Assembly (NCBI GenBank): GCA_027596195.1
Contig: JADGJG010000710.1
Location: 1-13,731 of the forward strand
Source: Podochytrium sp. JEL0797
Taxonomy: Eukaryota; Chytridiomycota; Chytridiomycetes; Chytridiales; Chytriomycetaceae
Length of the DNA: 13,731 bases
Direction: 5' to 3'
Shown: in pieces, positions 1-8,730 of the stretch
Position numbering within the stretch: position 1 is the first letter of the stretch
How the letters are laid out: the number at the start of each line of letters is the position of its first letter
Made by a program: the position numbers and the translations under genes
Notes under the pieces: model-generated
What the model saw: only the letters and a program-made list of their open reading frames with translations
What the model was told of the DNA's origin: nothing
Database searches by the model: none

Positions 1-68
1 TTTTCTCTCCCCCCCCCCCCCCCCTTTCACAATCTACCCGTTTCTCCCTTCCCTCCCCAACCGCCACT

Positions 69-3000
69 CTACAAATCCAACACCGAATCCTCCACACACT
101 TCCAATCCCTCATATGATTCAACACAACCGCACAAGTGTCCGCCTTGGGATCATTCGCCGCCGCCGCCGCTTCGGGAATCACACTGTTGTAGCTATACGA
201 CCGCCACACTTCAATCTCGGCCACAATCGAATAGAGGTTGTAGAATTTGGAGAAATTGATCGTGTCGTTGTCGGGGGAGTCGTCGGTCGAGACGATGCGG
301 TAGCCTGGGGTGGAAGGGGAGGATGAGAGGTCGCGCACGTAGACGGGTTCGGTTTCGTGGATTTCGAGGAGGTCGTGGATGTAGGCCGCTGTATTTGTTT
401 TTGTTGGAAAAACAGAAAAATAAGGGCCCCCCCCCCCAATACTACTCACCAAAAAACGGAATCAAAGGCGCCACACACCCCTTCAACTCGCCCCAAAAAT
501 TCACATATCCACCCCTCGGATCCATCAACGCCTCCAACTCCCTCACCGTCTCCCAATGTTTTTGCGCAAGCCCATCCCACGCGGCCGTCATACGCGCCAC
601 AATCGCACGCTTCAACCCATGCATGACGGCAAAACACGTATTAAAGTTGTTCAAAGCGCGACACGCGGATGCAATCTTAATCCCGCGTTTAATCGCCTTG
701 GTGCGCTTCTTGACTGTATCCTCCTTATACACGAGACTCGCAATGTAACTCGAAACGAGCCGGAACCAGCCCACATAGTCCATGAGGACTTTGACGCACT
801 CGTCGGCAGCGAGGGTGTCGCGCGGGGAACGGTGTTGCAGGAGGGAGAGGTACGTGTCGGGTCGGAGTTGGCGAAAGTAGTGGTGGTCAATGAGGGTGAG
901 TTGGGCGGCGAAGGCGGGTGGGTCCCAGAGGAGGCCCCAGGGTTTTGAGGATTCGAGGGCTGGGGCGCGTTTGGCGGAGAAGGGGGGGATGTATTGCGTC
1001 ATGTACCAGGAGAGTCTCTGTTATTGAGGGTGGGTAAGTGTGTGTGTGGGAGTTGTTAGGAAAAATAAGAACCGGGGTGGTGAGGAGAACGGGAATTTTG
1101 TTGCTTTTACCTGCTCGCGAATCGCCTGCGTCATCCTCTGTCCATCACCAAACGACACCTCCCCCAAATCCCTCACAAACTCGCACAACTCGTCCAACAG
1201 CTCCTTTTCGGCATGGAAATCGTGCCAATGGTTCTTGATCCACGTCAGCAACACTTTGGCCGCGCGTTGACGCAACAAGCGGCGGCCGCGGTGTTTGAAG
1301 TAAGTTTGTTGAGTGGGCGTTGCGGTCGCCGGGTCGAGTTCGACGTTGTACCATTCAATGAGGGAGGTGAGGAGGGTGGAGGAGGGGAGGAAGAAGCGGT
1401 AGGAGGCGAGGAAGACTTCGGTGTATGAGTTGTCTGGGTGACAGGAAATATGAGAGATTTTGAATATGGGCAGTTTTAACCAAAGCAATCGACCACAAAA
1501 CAAGAAATCACCTTGATTCAGAGGGAAAATCAACGCATCCACCAACGACTCAGCGTCTCCCTGACTGATAAACTCGGACCCCGTGTCCCGCGCCGCGTAC
1601 ACAACCGAGTCGAGGCGTCCTTCGTCAAACGTTTCGAGGATGCGGTATTTGATTTCATCGCTGGGAGGTCGTTCTGTTTGTTGGAAATCAGTTGGGTGTT
1701 CAAATTTGGGATTTGACCACGTGACACGCGGACCGGGGAAAAGGGAGGTTACCTGGAAACACGGGTTCATCGAACGGACGCGAAAGATAGTCCTTGCGCA
1801 GGGATTCGTAGAGCCGGGCCGACCAGATCATACGGCTTTTGGCAGCTGGAAATGAAAAGGGGTGTTGGAATAGATTGCATCGCTGATTCCATGTTTCGCG
1901 CACGCGCATCGTCTCGCTCCACTTCCCTCAGTCACTCTCCCCTCACAAACTCACTATAAAAACCCATAATAAACACTCATACCTTCGGGATTCGCCCTTG
2001 TTCCGAACACGACGCCCAAATCCACCAACTCTGGAAACTCCTCCCCTTCAACCATGTCCCCAAACAAGTTGCTGCAATCTCCACTCGCAGCCGCCATTGA
2101 AGACGACAGAATCATTCCACTCGCACCATTGTGTTTCGGCGACGAAGACGCGGATGAATTAGCGGCCCCACTGGGACCCGCAAACGAGGCCGAGAGCGAT
2201 GCTCCACCACTCGCGTAGTTTGCCAGCATGTCTGAGACGGCAGCCGTGGCGGTGCCGGGCACGAACGTGTCGCGTTTGCGCGAGAGGATTCCGGAGCCCA
2301 TGCTGAGAATGTTGACGGCAGGGTGCTGGATGTCGCCATCCGCGAGCGATGAGTTTGAGGCGTAGAAGTCGGATACGGTGATGTTGACGTTTGATTTGGA
2401 AGGACTGGTGGCGGTGATGGTTGGGGCGGGATCTCTCTTCAGGGACGAGAGCGAGTTGGTGGTTGCGGTGGCGTGGATGGTGTCCTTGCTGCTGGAGGGG
2501 GATTGCTTCGAGGGCGAAACTGGGGGTGATTTGAGGATTCCAGCCAGGGCATCGTTGCTCGAAGCAGGGAGGATTCTTTGTCTGTTTTTGGGTTTGTGGT
2601 CCTGCTCGGGTTCGTTGTCGCTGTCTGAGTCATAGTCCTCCTTGGGGGTGGGTCGGGTGGGTGTGGCGATGCGGCTGATGGAAACCGCAGCCACGGCCTG
2701 GGCGGTCGAGTCGAAGGAGGCCATTTGGGGGGGTGCTTCTTTGGCCGGAGCTTCTTTTTTCTTGGTGAGGCCCTTGGAGTTGCTCAGGGTTTCCCGGGAT
2801 CCCTTGGCGGAGGAGTTTTCCGCCGCGCTGTCGTCCCTGGAAATCACCTTTCCGTTCGTGCACATCTTGCACTTGACACACAGCGTGCAGTGAGCCTTGC
2901 TGCTGAACACGCCCACGGCTTCGCTCCCAAAGGGTGCTGCTACGTTTCCCGGGTGAACCCACGAGGAGCCAAGACACGTTTTGCACACGGAGAGCGTTTT

Positions 3001-3144
3001 TCTGGCCTTGGCGAGGGTCGCCGTGCTCTTCGCGTTGATTCCGAGTGCCGAAGTGCTGCTGAACGGAGAGCATGGAGCAGTGTCGCCGCCGTGGCGCGAT
3101 GCGGGCGTGCCGCCGCCGCCGCTGGGGGAGGGTGAGGATTCCAT
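69..3144 (-). CDS. Ras guanine-nucleotide exchange factor (RasGEF_N + CDC25-type RasGEF), six exons, 875 aa
   Basis: Exchange factor expected to load a Ras-type GTPase with GTP in the cytoplasm or at the membrane. Gene model: join of 1983-3144, 1753-1845, 1512-1673, 1111-1433, 450-1017 and 69-388, read on the minus strand. All five introns are GT-AG (61-137 nt), and the joined length is exactly 876 codons. Residues about 425-560 are the RasGEF N-terminal domain (DNSYTEVFLASYRFF at 473-487). Residues about 605-850 are the CDC25 catalytic domain (WGLLWDPPAFAAQLTLID, then LNNFN at 702-706, PLIPFF at the last intron, and INFSKFYNLYSIVAEIEVW). Residues 1-400 are mostly low-complexity Ser/Pro/Ala, apart from a Cys/His cluster at 54-95. 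The start at 3144 follows ACAACA; an in-frame ATG at 3207 lies in likely 5' UTR. The N-terminal half joins the GEF through GAAG|GTATGAGT ... TTTCCAG, in frame. No SH3 domain, common in fungal RasGEFs, is visible. Confidence 0.88.
2857..2985 (-). other. Cys/His cluster (possible zinc-binding half-LIM-like motif) in the RasGEF N-terminus
   Basis: Residues 54-95 of the RasGEF contain C54-x2-C57, a 27-residue gap, H85, then C86-x2-C89-x2-C92-x2-C95. The CxxC ... H-x3-C-x2-C-x2-C order recalls the first half of a LIM or related treble-clef zinc finger. No second CxxC/D/H half follows, because the sequence turns into Ser/Ala/Lys-rich disorder. The ligands are seen directly; zinc binding is inference. 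The approximate coordinates cover this segment of the first exon. Confidence 0.5.
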
Positions 3145-3546
3145 TGTTGTGTGGGTGGGTGGGTGGTTTGTTCGATATTCGATGTGGCGCGGAAAAAAAA
3201 GAAACAAATGAACTATTGTAATTTTAAGGAAAGTCTCGTCATCGGCGGAGTGGGACGCGTTGGACGTCGTACTTAGGGGCGGAGAGCCCCGCGCACTTTG
3301 GCAATTGGTGTTTTTAAACCTCTTTCGGTTTGCACTTTATTCCCGCATTTATTTTATGAGTGTGACAGTGAATAATACTATCTGAGGCCTTAGTGGTGGA
3401 GAGCCCCGCGCCCTTCATCACTTGTGCTTGGAACTGCAGGTCGGTGGCAGTGTTGTGGCAGTGCTGTGTTGATTCGCCCAGGCAGCAACCGCAAAAGCTC
3501 GAATCTCGAGAATAAACCTTTGGAAACAAGAAATATCATCCCCCAA
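3145..3546. promoter_or_regulatory. Divergent intergenic promoter region between the RasGEF and the WSC gene
   Basis: These 402 bp separate two genes transcribed away from each other, so they should hold both promoters. On the RasGEF side a run of CCCA/CACC repeats lies just upstream of the start codon. Two copies of a 27-nt direct repeat (separate entry) sit near the middle. No clear TATA box was found. No gene is seen in this stretch. Confidence 0.6.
3272..3415. repeat. 27-nt direct repeat, two copies 117 bp apart
   Basis: Copies at 3272-3298 and 3389-3415 match at 24 of 27 positions and share the invariant core GGAGAGCCCCGCGC. The first copy also contains a small inverted repeat (GGGGC, five-base loop, GCCCC) that the second copy lacks. 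The position between divergent genes suggests a regulatory-factor site or a small duplicated promoter element. Confidence 0.6.
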
Positions 3547-5440
3547 ATGCACCTGGTTCTGTTGGCTGCCATCGCAGCCCTCGTCTCCGCCGCGCCCGCT
3601 TTGCCGCGCCGTCCGCCTTCCTCGATCTCCGATTGGGAAACCTGCGCATCCACTGACACATGCGCTGATAGCAGCTACATCTGCTGCGTTGCTCCGGCGG
3701 ATGTCTCCTCTCAAAAAACCACCTGTCGCCCCCCATCAGGTTTGTTGTCGTTTTCCTTCTCCCCACTCCCCTTTACCACCTATTGCCCCGATTCTAATCC
3801 TTGAGCATTATTAGACTGCACGGGGAGTCCAGTACTTGGCAATAAAATTGCGGACTGGATCACTTGTGGGCCAACCGACACGTGCGCCGACCCAAGCTTC
3901 GTTTGCTGCGTTGCTCCCGGAGACGTTTCAACCAGCAAGAAAACCTGCCGCCCCAACAACCTTTCGAGTAAGCCTTTCCGTAACATTATATCCAACGTGC
4001 GCTCGATAGTTTATTCACTCACCGGATGGCAGATTGTGTTGCCCTCCCGTCCACTGCCACCACCATCGCGCCGGTCACAGTTCCAAGCGCCCTGAGCTCT
4101 AACGCGGCCAAGCCAGGCAACTTAATCCAAGATTGGATCACTTGTATGCCACAAGACACCTGTGCCAATCCCACGTACGTTTGTTGTGTTGCTCCGGGAG
4201 ACGTTTCAACCAGCAAGAAAACTTGCCGCCCCAACAACCTTTACAGTAAGCCTTTCCGTAACATTATCATTATTTGAACGCGCGCTCGATTTTGTTGTTG
4301 ACATGTCGGCTTCCAGATTGCGCCACCCTCCCTTCCATTGCCACCGCCGTCGCGTCAGCGCAAATTCCACCCACTCCGACTTCTACAGCTGCCGCGCCAG
4401 GCAATATAATCCAAGACTGGATGACCTGTGCGTCAACAGACACTTGCGCTGACGTTGCGTACGTTTGCTGCATTGCTCCAGGCGACGCGGACACACGAAA
4501 AACCACTTGTCGGCCCACCTCAGGTATATTCCAACCCGATCTCTTTCATCACAAAAATGCGTCTTGAACCCCATTTGGACCAGATTGCGCATCCCTGCCT
4601 CCAGCGAGTACTTCGGCTGCGACACGGGCCTCCACCACCACCGCGAGCGGCACCGTTGCCACGAGTACCGCAGTTACTTCTACCCAGGGTACCTCGGTTA
4701 CCACTGCGCTAGCCTCACTCACCACAACCTCCGCCTCCATCACGTCTACCCCATCCATCCCAGCTCTCCCTACTATTCCTTACACCTACAACGGCTGTTA
4801 CGAGGACAACAATATGTTCGACATGGCATTATATTACTTCAAGGAAGAGAACATGACTCCCGAACTGTGCGCTCAGTGGGTGTCTGCCAAGCCGTGGCTC
4901 GTGACCAAGATCGGCCTTCGGAACGGCAATCTCTGTTATTACGGCTACCAGCTTCCGGGAGTGCCGCAAGTGCCGAGTCAAAAGTGCCGCATTCCTTGCC
5001 CCGGCGACAGCAGCCAGGTGTGTGGAGGGGAAATCGACCTTTTGACGCAAATCCAGGCCATCTCCGTCTACACCATTCCCACCACAAAGACGCCAAGTGC
5101 TTTCCCTCCTTCAGTATTTACTGGGTGTATTTCGTATCCCTCTAAATTATTTACGCAAGACGTCATGTTCAAAGTTTCAACCAGCGACCACATGACGCCC
5201 CAGTTGTGTGTCCAAGACCTCGTGTCCGCGGAATATACAAACAACTTGTGGGGTGAATACACCTCGTATGGTCTATTGAATGGGAATGAGTGTTGGGTTC
5301 AATTCTGGCCTTACACATTCACGCCTGGCCAAGGGTGTGGTGTACCATGCGCGGGAAATTCGTCTCTAACGTGCGGTGGTTCGTCGGTGTTTGATTTGTA
5401 TACGTTTATATGCGATCCCAAGGATTATCGGTGTAATTAA
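3547..5440 (+). CDS. Secreted protein: signal peptide, four 6-Cys modules, Ser/Thr linker, two WSC domains (540 aa)
   Basis: Gene model: join of 3547-3739, 3815-3967, 4033-4245, 4317-4523 and 4584-5440, exactly 541 codons. The four introns are GT-AG, 60-75 nt, and all phase 1. Residues 1-16 form a signal peptide (MHLVLLAAIAALVSAAP), followed by a possible dibasic site RR at 21-22. Each of exons 1-4 encodes one cysteine module of the type DW-x-TC-x5-C-x6-CC-x12-C-RP. Residues 258-320 are a Thr/Ser-rich, probably O-glycosylated linker. Residues about 323-418 are a WSC domain (YNGCYED, MTPELCAQ, NGNLCYYG, CPGDSSQVCGG, ISVY). Residues about 434-528 are a second WSC domain (TGCISYP, MTPQLCVQ, NGNECW, CAGNSSLTCGG). 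WSC domains bind carbohydrate in fungal wall sensors and secreted enzymes. No transmembrane helix or GPI signal follows, so the protein is probably free in the wall or medium. No catalytic domain is seen. AATAAA lies 17 nt after the stop. Confidence 0.88.
3622..4589 (+). repeat. Four exon-encoded copies of a 6-Cys module with conserved phase-1 introns
   Basis: Modules start at DWETC (exon 1), DWITC (exon 2), DWITC (exon 3) and DWMTC (exon 4). In each the spacing is C-x5-C-x6-C-C-x12-C-R-P. The sixth cysteine comes 5 or 7 residues later, as the second codon of the next exon (D-C or N-C). Introns 2 (3968-4032) and 3 (4246-4316) begin with the same 22 nt and share a second block around GCGCTCGAT, so exon and intron were duplicated together, fairly recently. 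The module does not match the cysteine spacing of CBM1, or of CBM18 (hevein-type), as I know them. Confidence 0.85.
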
Positions 5441-5456
5441 TGAAAAGGACGGTCAA

Positions 5457-5462
5457 AATAAA
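5457..5462 (+). terminator. Poly(A) signal AATAAA of the WSC gene
   Basis: An exact AATAAA lies 17 nt after the stop codon at 5438-5440. No other exact hexamer was noticed between the stop and the start of the WSC relic. The spacing is short but acceptable for a compact fungal gene. Confidence 0.5.
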
Positions 5463-5487
5463 CAACCCCCCCTCGAGGACTGGCAAT

Positions 5488-6230
5488 TCTTTTCCTTTTA
5501 TGATGCGAACATGACTCCCGAACTGTGCGCTCAGATGGTGTCTGCCAAGTCGTGGCTCGTGATCAAGATTGGCCTCTATAACGGCAATATGGGGTTTTAC
5601 GGCGGAGGTTCCATGTCCTGGCAACAACAGCCAGGTGTGTGGAGGTGGGTTGCAACACACTACAAGTTTCTCTTTGTCGCGAAAAATCCAATCGCCGACC
5701 TTCCGTCCGTGTTTGATGGGTGTGTTTCGGACCCCACTGGTTCGGACTTGATCAAAGGTTCCACAAGCTACCACATGACGCCACAGTTGTGTCTCCAAGC
5801 TGTCGTGTCCGCGAATGAAACATACAGTTTGCTCCCCGGATACAACTCGTACGCTCTCAAGAATTGGAATGAGTGTTGGGTTTTTACCCCGTACACCAGC
5901 CCGTACACATTCACGAGCCCCAGCCAGGCGTCCACCTCTCTTTTCTTCCGACTCTTTAGTCGCACAAGCAGTTCACACAACCAAAAAAAGCTGTTATTGC
6001 GTTGCAAAACACAGGCGCAGGGGACAGCAACGAGATGTGTGGAAGTTCGAGCGCAGGTTTGGCCTACTCGGTGATAATATTCCCACCACAAAAACGATCG
6101 GCATCCTTGCGTCGAAATCTCGGGGGTGTTTTTCGGACACATAGGCACATTCTCAGGACACCAACCTGCTGTTGTGCCCACAAATTACTCATGATTTGTA
6201 TCAATTGGAATGCAATCCCCACATGCTGAA
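5488..6230 (+). pseudogene. Decayed tandem copy of the WSC-domain region
   Basis: Fragments of WSC domains closely matching the intact upstream gene occur in changing frames. The first is FYDANMTPELCAQMVSAKSW to NGNMGFYGG in one frame (about 5497-5604). PCPGNNSQVCGGG follows in the next frame (about 5611-5650), with about 16 codons missing between them compared with the intact gene. SVFDGCVSDP to NWNECWVFTP is back in the first frame (about 5704-5890). AGDSNEMCGSSSAGLAYSV appears in the third frame (about 6017-6075). There is no signal peptide, cysteine module or convincing splice pattern that would restore one frame. The order WSC1-WSC2 matches the last exon of the neighbour, so this is best read as a broken tandem duplicate of that exon. 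Unrecognised introns are a weaker alternative. Confidence 0.8.
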
Positions 6231-6609
6231 ATCGTGCAGAGCCTTACACTCCTTTACGTGAGGCTCGTTCGGTGGACGTTACGCCCCATTTCAAAAATCG
6301 TCCATCGCGAACCCAGATGACAAGAGAAAGTGCTATTTAATTCCCATTTCTCCTCTCTTCAAAGATAGTCATAGTTTATTATTCGTTTTTGGTTTTTGTA
6401 CACAGTTTGGAAAGAAGGACGAGAAAAAAAAAACTTGGAAAAAACAAGAGCACGAAACGCGGGAGGAGGAGGAGAGGCCAAGTCGAAAAAGCGAAACTCC
6501 AAGAAAAACCAGGGCCGAGAGCCAACAACATCCATCAACCCCCCTCCACCCCCCGCGTGCTCCAGAAAAAAAATTATAATCAGCAACGACACACACACAC
6601 AAGCCGACA
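6231..6609. other. Convergent 3' region between the WSC relic and the kinase gene
   Basis: No gene is seen here. The right part (about 6375-6609) is the likely 3' UTR of the kinase, purine-rich on the plus strand with several A runs. The left part (6231-6374) has no recognisable feature. Confidence 0.5.
6375..6380 (-). terminator. Poly(A) signal AATAAA of the kinase gene
   Basis: The minus strand reads AATAATAAACTATG at this point, with the exact hexamer about 230 nt after the kinase stop codon. It lies at the expected side of a convergent gene pair. Confidence 0.45.
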
Positions 6610-8730
6610 TCAAATCACAGCCTTTCTCCACACACGATCCTCCTCCTTGGACAAACTACTCTTCCAAAAGAGCGGTTTGCTAGGCGACGTGCCAAACGAT
6701 GAGTTGTTGTGGTTGTTGTTGTGACTGTTGTTGTGGTTGTTGCTGTGACTGTTGCTGAACTTGGACGAAGGCGAAGGGCTGAAACCGATGTTGTTGAAAA
6801 ACGGACTGTTTTTGGGCTGCTGCTGCTGATGATGATGTGGCTGATAATGGTGTGGCGGTACTTTCAACTTGTTGTTGTCGTATCTCGGGATCGACATGCT
6901 CGGAGTCGATGGTGTGGAAGGACGGCGAGCAGAGTTGACAGAGTCGGGAGGAAGGGAGGAGGAGAACGGGTTATCGTTGTTGTTGTTGTGGTGAGCGTTG
7001 CGGAACTTGGAGTTGAAGGGTGTCGAAGACGGCATGGCGGCAGCGACCGAAGAAGTCAAAGAAGTAGAAGAAGTAGAAGAAGAAGAAGTAGTAGGAGGCC
7101 TCAATTTTTTGCTGAGCTGAGATTTTTGGGATGCGTTCCATTTACGGGATCCGCGACGAGAAGTTCCAGTAGCCGCACGACGATACGACTCGGTCGATGA
7201 AGAGGATGACGACACAAACAACTGTCCCAACGCGCGGGAGAAGGAATCCGACCGTGACAAGACGCTCTTGGAGGAAGGCGTCGCGAGGGTCGCAGGGCGA
7301 GTAGTCGCCGTCGGGGTAGTCGTGACGGCTTCCAAAAAGAACTGTTCCGAGGAAGAAGAGTCCTCCGCATCGTCCGACACTTCAACATCCGACTTGGAGA
7401 ACGTGGGAACGGCTGAGAAATCCATTTCAGAACAATCCGAGCTCCAACTCCGCGGCATGCTGAAGAGATCCGTCATTTTGGGCCACGGAGCGTCGTTGGG
7501 CACGAGTCCATCCTCCATCATGCCCACTGTGGTTCGAGTTGGCTGTCCAAACAACATGTCTGGCGTGATGAAAACGGCGCAGCTGTTAACCCAGTCGCGG
7601 ATCTCGTGTGTTTTCAAACGTCTCGCCGCGTTGGCACCGTCAAACAGTCTCTCAAACAAATCCTCCACTTCCTCCGTCAATCCAAACTTGAGTCTCAGGT
7701 TCGAGGGTGGGCACAGCCGTGTGGATCCGTGGTTGATGCGGTGCTGCTTGCGCATTTTGACCCATTCCTGATACTCAACATACACAGCATCGGTCGTTGT
7801 GGCACTGTACCACGGTGTTCTCCCGGTAATCATAACAAACAGAACGACCGAGAGCCCCCACATGTCGTGCAGCTGGGACGAGTAAAACGGTTGGCGGGCC
7901 GACGGGTCCAGGCCTGCAAGGGACTCCGGCGAGGTGTATGAGACAGAGCCAGCACCGAAAGTCGTCGGGTACGGGTTCTTTGTGGCCAGGCCAAAGTCGG
8001 ACAGACAGGCGATGATGGGTGACGCCTCGTTGAAATCGGCATTACGAATCAATATGTTTTCGGGCTGTAATAACGAGTCATCAGCGCATGCCCCTTCACA
8101 AATCACGCACGCACAAAACACGTATTTCGACACGTTACCTTGATGTCCTGGTGGAAAATACCGTTGTTGTGACAGCTCTCGACGGAATCGACAATCTGCC
8201 CAAACACGACCTTGAGCGCAGAAGACATCTCGAGCGCATCCTCCATGTCGTAGAAGGGACCTGCTGCACACAGCGCACCCGAGTTGATGACGCCCAGCAG
8301 ATCGTTGTCAAACTTGTCCATTACGAGGAACAGGTGCGAATCGGTCTCGGCCACGGCGTGAAGCGGGACGATGGAATTAACGGCGGGAACCTGCTGAGTC
8401 AGTTTTGCCAGGAGATCAGCCTCGATGCGTTGCTGGCGCAGTTCGCGGGCAGTGAGGCCTGGGTGAAACTTGTTTCAGATGATGTCACATCGCAAATGAG
8501 ATTTCCTCGGAAATACCTTTCTTCTGCACAACCTTCACGGCATAGTCGGACGAGAAGGAGAACGAGTCTGGATACGGAATGGCCTCAAAGACATGGGCAT
8601 AGGAGCCGGATTGGATAAACTTGGTCAGCACGAGCTGTGAGGGCAGGGTCAGGTTGCTTTTGCTCAGCGTGATGACGGCGCCAAGGAGGGTCTCGGCATC
8701 GCCGGCGTTCAGGAGGGGCTGGGGATTCAT
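6610..8730 (-). CDS. Ser/Thr protein kinase, Ran1/Sks1-like, with long Ser/Asn/His-rich tail (662 aa)
   Basis: Gene model: join of 8517-8730, 8139-8458 and 6610-8064 on the minus strand, exactly 663 codons. The introns are 8459-8516 (58 nt) and 8065-8138 (74 nt), both GT-AG. Kinase landmarks are the Gly loop IQSGSYAHVFEA (39-50), the ATP lysine AVK66, a likely helix-C Glu84 and the catalytic loop HQDIKPEN (174-181). The second intron falls between K178 and P179. DFGLATK begins at 201, and the activation segment FGAGSVSYTSPESLAG is followed by a DMWGLSVVLFVMITGRTPW helix. This layout, with Phe-Gly-x-Gly-Ser before the Ser-Pro-Glu, resembles the fungal Ran1/Sks1/Vhs1 group, which acts in nutrient and sexual-development signalling; the assignment is tentative. 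The HRD arginine is Gln. Residues about 370-662 are low-complexity, with poly-Ser, His/Gln and Asn/His runs. An open frame continues upstream to 9084, but the start at 8730 is the first Met consistent with a normal kinase N-terminus. Confidence 0.87.
6700..6840 (-). repeat. Trinucleotide-type low-complexity tract encoding Asn/His/Gln runs
   Basis: Imperfect AAC/CAC/CAA repeats encode an Asn/His-rich stretch and a nearby HHHQQQQ stretch in the kinase tail. A second poly-Asn tract lies near 6975-6990. Such tracts are prone to length change, so they may vary between strains. Confidence 0.7.

Noticed and set aside
10..24. Poly-C run (and a similar C run at 427-437 in the last RasGEF intron)
   Set aside because: Simple homopolymers in non-coding sequence, possibly with length errors. 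No function is supported.
1021..1770. Open frame of 249 codons covering most of the RasGEF N-terminal domain
   Set aside because: It reads through two in-frame introns and ends in a third. The spliced six-exon model gives continuous domain similarity and an exact codon total.
3145..3207. Upstream in-frame ATG for the RasGEF at 3207
   Set aside because: The extra residues would be encoded by a CCCA-repeat leader. The ATG at 3144 has a good context and lies at the start of the Ser/Pro-rich coding composition.
8065..8271. Long kinase frame with a start upstream of PENIL
   Set aside because: That upstream part is intron 2 plus an out-of-frame exon. Splicing gives HQDIK|PEN and an intact kinase domain.
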